A stretch of DNA of 64,000 nt from Streptomyces canus (GTDB lineage: Bacteria > Actinomycetota > Actinomycetes > Streptomycetales > Streptomycetaceae). Below, piece by piece: positions 59,587 to 64,000 of the stretch (position 1 is the first letter of the stretch; every line of letters begins with the position of its first letter). Made by a program: the position numbers and the translations under genes. The notes beneath the pieces were generated by a model that did no database searches, had not been told where the DNA came from, and saw only the letters and a program-made list of their open reading frames with translations. The stretch covers positions 8,856,001 to 8,920,000 of the forward strand of contig NZ_JAUSYQ010000002.1 in the NCBI RefSeq assembly GCF_030816965.1. Direction: 5' to 3'.

Positions 59587-60296
59587 GCCGTCAGCTCCTT
59601 CATCAGCTCGGCGTACTCGCTCAGCTCGGTCGGGATCTCGCCGAAGGCCTCCATGTAGTGGACCCACGAGTGGATGGTCGTCTCGGCGAGCGGGAACGGC
59701 TCGTCGCGGTCCGGGCCGATGCCCTCGCCCTCGACGGGCTCCAGCAGCTTGTCCTTCGCCGTGCGGGGCAGGCTGGTGCGGTCGTCGGCCTTGACCAGCA
59801 CCACGTGGGCGGTGACGTCGCGCTCGTTGCGGGCGGCGGCGCGCTCGGCCTCGTCGAAGGTGGCCACGAGCTTGCGACGCTCGATCTTGGTGGGAGCGAC
59901 CGGCACGAGCAGCAGGTTCGCCTCGGTAACAGCCTCGTGGAACAGCTTCGCGCTCCCGCCGCCGGCGTCGACCACGATCGCGCCGAACTCGGCACGCTTC
60001 TCACGGATGTACTCGGCGATGTCATCGAACGGGTACCGCTCGACCACCAGGTTCTCCGGGATTTCGAAGCCTTCGGCCTTGGCGACCTTGAACCAGTCAT
60101 AGGCGGACTGACTGGTCGCGTCGGCATCCAGGAGCAGCGTCGGCAGCCCCAGGACGACGGCGTAGTAGAGGGCGATGAACCAGGCGGAGGTGGTCTTGCC
60201 GGTGCCGCCCTTGAGCATGCCGACGACGATCACGAAGGCGTCCCAGGCGCGGGCTGTGGCCGCCGCCAGGGTCTTGTGACGGGTGTTCTCGTTCAC
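59583..60296 (-). CDS. parA: ParA-family partition ATPase
   Basis: A 237-residue ParA/MinD-type ATPase that would position plasmid copies on the nucleoid. Deviant Walker A MLKGGTGKTTSAW, Walker A' LLLDADATSQSAYDW, Walker B AIVVDAGGG. The C-terminus is typical in length. GTG 60296 (VNENTRHKTLAAATARAW) follows AGGAGAT; the longer upstream frame is a shadow. It is followed by the RHH-type partner and the CTAG-rich site. With rep nearby it supports plasmid status. Confidence 0.85.
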   Translation of the reverse strand: MNENTRHKTLAAATARAWDAFVIVVGMLKGGTGKTTSAWFIALYYAVVLGLPTLLLDADATSQSAYDWFKVAKAEGFEIPENLVVERYPFDDIAEYIREKRAEFGAIVVDAGGGSAKLFHEAVTEANLLLVPVAPTKIERRKLVATFDEAERAAARNERDVTAHVVLVKADDRTSLPRTAKDKLLEPVEGEGIGPDRDEPFPLAETTIHSWVHYMEAFGEIPTELSEYAELMKELTA

Positions 60297-60490
60297 GTGT
60301 GCTTGATCTCCTGAACTGGAAGGACTGTTGACTTTGCGCAGGTCGACGACGTCGACATTGCTTCGGAGACATGGCTGAGAATGCGGTCGAAGCGGGGGAG
60401 CCCTTGCCGCGCAACTGCAGCCGGGATGGTGCATGGGCGGGACCTTGTGGCGAGCGGTACCGCAGGGAACGTCAGCGAGGGCCAGTGCGC

Positions 60491-61063
60491 TCATGACCGC
60501 TTCCTCGTCCCGTCCGAGGGGCCGTGGCGGTGCCGGGGGCGCATGGGAGTGCGGGCCTGGTGCAGGAGCCGGTAGACCGTGGCCACTGAGTAGTTGCAGT
60601 CCTCAGCAAGCTCTGGCACGGAGGCGCCGGCCTCGTACCGTGCCCGCAGGGACCGCGCGAGCTTCTGCCGCTCGGCGGCCCGCGTTGCGGTGCGCATCCG
60701 CAGCGTCTGCTGCGTGGTGCGCACGGTGCCGCCGGCCTCGATCAGCAGGCGCCGGGCAGCACGCCTCGTGTCTCCCGCGACTGCAGCGAGCTCGGTGAGG
60801 GTCGCGCCACGCTGCTCGTACAGGGTGCGCAGGTGGGCCGCGAGACGCTGGCGCGCCTGTGGATCCTGGCGCATCCGGCGGGTCTGCCACGATGTGCGCA
60901 TCTCGGTCCCGGCCTCGTGCAGCCGGTTGAGCACCGTGCCGTACGACAACCTGCTGCTCGCAACGAGCTCGTCGACGGTGGCTCCGGATTCGTAGCGGGT
61001 GCGCAAGGTCTCCGGCGTGATGGCTACGTCGTCCTCATCCGGCGTCGACTGCTGCGTGTTCAT
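60491..61063 (-). CDS. Triple helix-turn-helix DNA-binding protein
   Basis: A 190-residue protein built of three homologous HTH repeats of about 40-55 residues: LRTRYESGATVDELVASSRL then SYGTVLNRLHEAGTEMR; LRTLYEQRGATLTELAAVAG then DTRRAARRLLIEAGGTVR; and LRARYEAGASVPELAEDCNY then SVATVYRLLHQARTPMR. Each resembles the HTH of the small protein at 15092. ATG 61063 overlaps the rep stop (ATGA). It is probably a sequence-specific DNA binder of repeated sites, for example the 10-bp iterons. No named family is claimed. Confidence 0.75.
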   Translation of the reverse strand: MNTQQSTPDEDDVAITPETLRTRYESGATVDELVASSRLSYGTVLNRLHEAGTEMRTSWQTRRMRQDPQARQRLAAHLRTLYEQRGATLTELAAVAGDTRRAARRLLIEAGGTVRTTQQTLRMRTATRAAERQKLARSLRARYEAGASVPELAEDCNYSVATVYRLLHQARTPMRPRHRHGPSDGTRKRS

Positions 61064-62616
61064 GCAACGGACTCCCATTCCCTGAGTGCTTCGGCGTGTG
61101 CGGCGGCTAGTTCGTCGTAACTGCGCTGGTCAGTGGTGGTGATGAGGATCAAGCGCCCATCGCTGGCAACCCGCCATGCCGGATCGATTCGCCCTGTCGC
61201 CGGGTTGATGACGAGGCCGCCGGGCCCGCGCCATGGCGTGGGGACCTCGTCCGGGCGCAGGGCGGGTACCAACACCTGATGGCCGTCGCGGACCACAACG
61301 AGGGCCCTGCTGCGGTGCTCCAACAGTCGCTCCAGCGCCTCCCGATACGCCGCTCGTTCGGCGGCGTGGAGTGTCCTTCGGCTCGCCGCGGTACCTGCAG
61401 TTCCGCATCGGTGGGCGACCAGGTCCCAGCCGTGCGAGGGCACGACTTGCCGGTCGGTAACAGCCTCCGGATGGCTGTTACCGAAGCCCTGCAAGGCCCG
61501 GGGGGCCAGTGACCAGACTTCGCCGATGTGGTGCACCAGACCGTGGCGCGCGAGGCGACGGAGGGCCCGGTAGGCGGTGGCGCGTGAGACGGAGGAGGTG
61601 ATGACGAGTTCACTGACGGTCTGGTTAGGGCGTGCGTGCAAGGCTCCGAGGATCAAGAGAGCGGAGCTGCCCAGGCCGTGGTGGGCGAAGGCATCGTGGG
61701 CCATCAGGTGGCTGATGACAGTGGAGTCGACGTCGGCCGGGGCGGCCGTCTCGGAGGTGGACCACTCCTCAAGTGCCGGGTCGGGGGGGAACTGAGTGGT
61801 CTTCTGACGAGAAGACGATGAGTGTGTGGAGGAACCAGGGCCGTTGCCGAGGTACCACGTGGAGCCATCCCTGCCATGGCCGACCCGCAGCCGGCGCAGC
61901 CACCCTCCTGGCCTCAGCACGGTCTCGTATGCGTTGCGCAGCGTCTGCCGCGAGATCCCGGCCTCCTCGGCGGCCTGGCGCTCACTCGCGGCGTGCAGAC
62001 GGCCACCAGCGGTCTCGGCGAAGTTGAGATGAGCGAGAAGCACTCGCAAGGCGGTGCGTCCTCGCTCCCCACGCCACGGGGTGACCTCGATACGGGCGCG
62101 AAGGGCAGCGAGATCCTCGTGGGAGTTCTGGCGGGAGCCAACCTCTACCGTGCTGTGGACCGTTGCGCAGGCGCTGTCCCAGACTCGACGGACGTACGCG
62201 AGGGCGCGTGCCTGACCAGAGCGCAGCGCGATGTTCTGCGTGTGCCTGCCACCCTCGTGATCCGGGTGCATCAGCAGCTGCGTCAACTGATCGACGGTGC
62301 CCCCGACCCGGGCGACGTGGCAGGCGATAGCCGCAGTAATCCGATGGCCGTGCTCGGCCATGCCCTGTCGATCTTCGCGATGGACCACTCGTCCGTTACG
62401 GTCGAGCTTGCTGTAGCTGCCCGCTGCGTAACGACCGGTGAGGTCTCCGAGAAGGACCAGATCAGCGGCGGCGCGGGGGAGGCCGACGAGTCCCTGCCGG
62501 GAGGTTTGGGTGCCTGTGACTGCCTCTGGCTGGGAGTTTGCTGGACGTGAAGCCTTCTGCGAGTAGTGCGAAGAGGGTGCGTCGTATGGCATTCTGGGGT
62601 CGTCTCGCAAAGACAT
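61060..62616 (-). CDS. Putative plasmid replication protein with two winged HTH
   Basis: A 518-residue protein from ATG 62616, chosen for AGGTGG five bases upstream (ATG 62670 and 62592 are alternatives). It has two winged-helix regions: about 214-244 (AAEEAGISRQTLRNAYETVL then RPGGWLRRLR) and about 333-365 (TVSELVITSSVSRATAYRAL then RRLARHGLVHHIG). The N-terminal 100 residues include DLVLLGDLTGRYAAGSYSKL. Its plan and place, beside parA and downstream of iterons, suit a Streptomyces large-plasmid initiator, but no replication motif proves it. Iterons lie about 230-315 bases upstream of the start and two more words lie inside the gene. Confidence 0.55.
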   Translation of the reverse strand: MSLRDDPRMPYDAPSSHYSQKASRPANSQPEAVTGTQTSRQGLVGLPRAAADLVLLGDLTGRYAAGSYSKLDRNGRVVHREDRQGMAEHGHRITAAIACHVARVGGTVDQLTQLLMHPDHEGGRHTQNIALRSGQARALAYVRRVWDSACATVHSTVEVGSRQNSHEDLAALRARIEVTPWRGERGRTALRVLLAHLNFAETAGGRLHAASERQAAEEAGISRQTLRNAYETVLRPGGWLRRLRVGHGRDGSTWYLGNGPGSSTHSSSSRQKTTQFPPDPALEEWSTSETAAPADVDSTVISHLMAHDAFAHHGLGSSALLILGALHARPNQTVSELVITSSVSRATAYRALRRLARHGLVHHIGEVWSLAPRALQGFGNSHPEAVTDRQVVPSHGWDLVAHRCGTAGTAASRRTLHAAERAAYREALERLLEHRSRALVVVRDGHQVLVPALRPDEVPTPWRGPGGLVINPATGRIDPAWRVASDGRLILITTTDQRSYDELAAAHAEALREWESVA

Positions 62617-62847
62617 GGACGCCACCTGGGCCCGCAAAAACCACGGGTGGTGCCCGGAACCGACCTCCAATCGGTGCCAACGAAGCCTCCAGGACGGCCA
62701 TCCTGGGGGCTTTCGTGTACCTGGCCTCGCTGGAGGCAGGCGTCCCTACCGCGGCTCGACGGAGGCGAATCTGAGGTCCTGCCAGAGTCACCACTCGTGA
62801 TCCACACCGGTCGACTCGGGTCCCTCAGAGCCAGTTCTGGAGGCTGA

Positions 62848-62931
62848 TGCCTCTGACTGCCTCTGAGCGGCCCGGGTCGAACCGGGGTCGAATCAGAGTG
62901 TTTTCCTCTGACTGCCTCCGATCGCCTCTGT
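62848..62931. repeat. 10-bp iterons, candidate oriV
   Basis: Words TGCCTCTGA at 62848 and 62858, then TTCCTCTGA 62903, TGCCTCCGA 62913 and CGCCTCTGT 62923, all in 10-bp phase. Inverted TCAGAG words lie at 62825 and 62893. Two further phased copies are inside rep (62511 and 62521) and two near oriT (13152 and 13162). The gap 62617-63275 otherwise contains only the chitinase promoter. Confidence 0.6.
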
Positions 62932-63173
62932 AACCCGTCCTAGCAGGTCACAGCCTCATCGCCCCCACACAAGCGCAGGTCAGAAAGGTGCGCTAGCTGT
63001 ACCACTGGTTCCTGGCGAAGGCGGTCGTGTGCGGCATCGTTGCGGCTCCCGTCTGTCGTGGTGGTGGCATCGTCTTGGCGTTCGCAGGGGCACGGCAACA
63101 CCGCTTCCGTCTCACGGAAGAGGAAGGCCGGACAACCTGCTGAGGCGGACTCGGCAAGTAACTGTAAAGAACC

Positions 63174-63202
63174 TTGACAGTTATATGGTCTAGTCCAATT
63201 AT
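63174..63202 (+). promoter_or_regulatory. Chitinase promoter with DasR-like box
   Basis: TTGACA (63174-63179), a 17-base spacer and AATTAT (63197-63202). A near-palindrome TATGGTCTAGTCCAAT (63184-63199) fits the DasR-responsive element consensus (A-C-TGGTCTAGACCA-N-T) with few mismatches and covers the spacer and -10. Chitin catabolism genes in Streptomyces are known DasR targets. Confidence 0.65.
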
Positions 63203-63275
63203 GGGCACGGTTCTTCTTCCCCGCGGTTCGGCCATTCCGCTGTCCCCGCATGCCCTTTTCCCCCTGGGAGCGTCA

Positions 63276-64000
63276 GTGAGACGACCTGGTCACCTTCGTG
63301 CGTTGCTGTCCTGTCTGAGCGTGAGCGCTCTGTCCGCCGGGCTCGTCGGACTGGGGGGAGGGGGCGCACTCGCGGCGTCCTCCTCGCCCTCGCTCCCGGC
63401 CTTCGGCAAGCCCCTGCCCGCCCACGTGGCGGCGCCCTACTTCGAGTCGTGGACCGGCCAGAGCCCGGCCGCACTCGCCGCCGCCTCCGGAAACAAGTAC
63501 CTCACGCTGGCGTTCCTCCAGACGGCCACGGCGGGTTCGTGCACCGCCTACTGGAACGGCGAGAGCGGTCAGCCGATCTCGAAGGCGTCCTTCGGCCGTG
63601 ACATCGCCACCATCCAGGCGCGCGGCGGCGACGTCATCCCCTCCTTCGGCGGCTGGACCGCGGACACCACCGGCACCGAACTGGCGGACAGCTGCACCAG
63701 CGTCGACGCCATCGCCGAGGTGTTCAAGAGCCTCGTCACGACGTACGGCATCAGCCGCATCGACCTCGATGTCGAGGGCGACTCGATCAACAACGCCGCC
63801 GGGATCGACCGCCGCAACAAGGCGATCGCGAAGGTCCAGCGCTGGGCCGAACGCACGGGCCGCACCGTGCAGTTCTCCTACACCCTCCCGACCTCCACGA
63901 CCGGCCTCGCGGCCAACGGCCTCGCCGTGCTCCAGAACGCCGTCGACAACGGCGCACGCGTGGATGTCGTCAACCTCATGACGTTCGACTACTACGACGG
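63276..64000 (+). CDS. Secreted GH18 chitinase (5' part)
   Basis: At least 241 residues, cut by the window end. GTG 63276 with GGGAG six bases upstream. Signal peptide (RRPGHLRALLSCLSVSALSA, hydrophobic core, cleavage near GALAASSS). The catalytic domain starts at AHVAAPYFESWTGQSPAALA, typical of chitinases with short N-termini, and contains SRIDLDVEGDS, the D-x-D-x-E active-site signature of family 18, and VNLMTFDYYD. It hydrolyses chitin outside the cell. Regulation by DasR is suggested by the promoter. Whether it belongs to the plasmid or to chromosome next to an integrated element is open. Confidence 0.85.
   Translation, partial: MRRPGHLRALLSCLSVSALSAGLVGLGGGGALAASSSPSLPAFGKPLPAHVAAPYFESWTGQSPAALAAASGNKYLTLAFLQTATAGSCTAYWNGESGQPISKASFGRDIATIQARGGDVIPSFGGWTADTTGTELADSCTSVDAIAEVFKSLVTTYGISRIDLDVEGDSINNAAGIDRRNKAIAKVQRWAERTGRTVQFSYTLPTSTTGLAANGLAVLQNAVDNGARVDVVNLMTFDYYD

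Noticed and set aside
62871..62895. tRNA T-arm-like words (GGGTCGAACC, GGGGTCGAATC)
   Set aside because: No acceptor stem, D-arm or anticodon arm could be placed around them.
1..64000. CRISPR arrays, insertion sequences, integrase or tRNA attachment sites
   Set aside because: No regularly spaced repeats, transposase or recombinase motifs, or tRNA genes were recognised on either strand.

Overview
The window is high-GC actinobacterial DNA and almost certainly from Streptomyces or a close relative. The signs are G/C at third codon positions, many GTG and TTG starts behind AGGAG-type ribosome sites, an actinobacterial-type RNase P RNA and a DasR-like box in front of a chitinase gene. Most of it reads as a large plasmid or plasmid-derived island. 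It carries a replication/partition block, a MobF-type relaxase beside an oriT-like inverted-repeat region, a type I restriction system and a toxin-antitoxin pair. No tRNA, transposase, integrase or CRISPR array was recognised, and no TraB or type IV secretion genes are present, so transfer functions are incomplete here.

Layout. 0-7 kb: hsdM-hsdS-hsdR operon. 7-14 kb: a small EVE-like protein, the 1609-residue relaxase-helicase, an intergenic region with nested inverted repeats, a DnaA-box-like site and 10-bp iterons, and two small divergent genes. 14-33 kb: about 20 mostly unrecognised genes, all leftward, with islands of function (a C5 cytosine methyltransferase, a truncated relative of it, two PP-loop ATPase / PAPS-reductase-like proteins and two HTH proteins). 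From 20 to 33 kb nearly every gene is preceded, 16-23 bases from its start, by a hairpin of variable stem but constant loop (AGGGCAAA) and constant 3' tail (GAACCCAC). Several of these follow the same TTGACC-N17-TAGATT promoter. Long hairpin-rich elements of one apparent family lie at 20.3, 29.7, 33.4 and 57.5 kb.

33-49 kb: a mixed region with a nuclease-like protein, an alpha/beta hydrolase, two acetyltransferases, a lipoprotein, three small secreted SH3-like proteins, an ATP-dependent DNA ligase, a full-length RNase P RNA gene, a toxin-antitoxin pair, an IclR regulator, a quinone oxidoreductase and an XRE regulator. A shared palindromic operator (TTTCTCA-N5-TGAGAAA) occurs upstream of the last two. 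49.7-57.3 kb: a tightly coupled rightward operon with two MFS transporters, a small protein, an EgtD-like histidine methyltransferase, two ATP-grasp proteins and a HAD-fold protein lacking its nucleophile. This looks like an uncharacterised pathway for an amino-acid-betaine-derived small molecule. 57.6-62.9 kb: leftward rep, triple-HTH, parA, parB-like, ribbon-helix-helix and HNH genes with iterons upstream of rep. 63.2 kb to the end: the 5' part of a secreted GH18 chitinase.

How the parts fit together: the iteron word TGCCTCTGA occurs both upstream of rep and beside the relaxase, 50 kb apart, suggesting that one initiator or regulator links replication and transfer. Restriction, partition and toxin-antitoxin functions stabilise the element. 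The hairpin-led genes and the small-molecule operon are its accessory load. All identifications are by reading motifs; none was checked by a database search.
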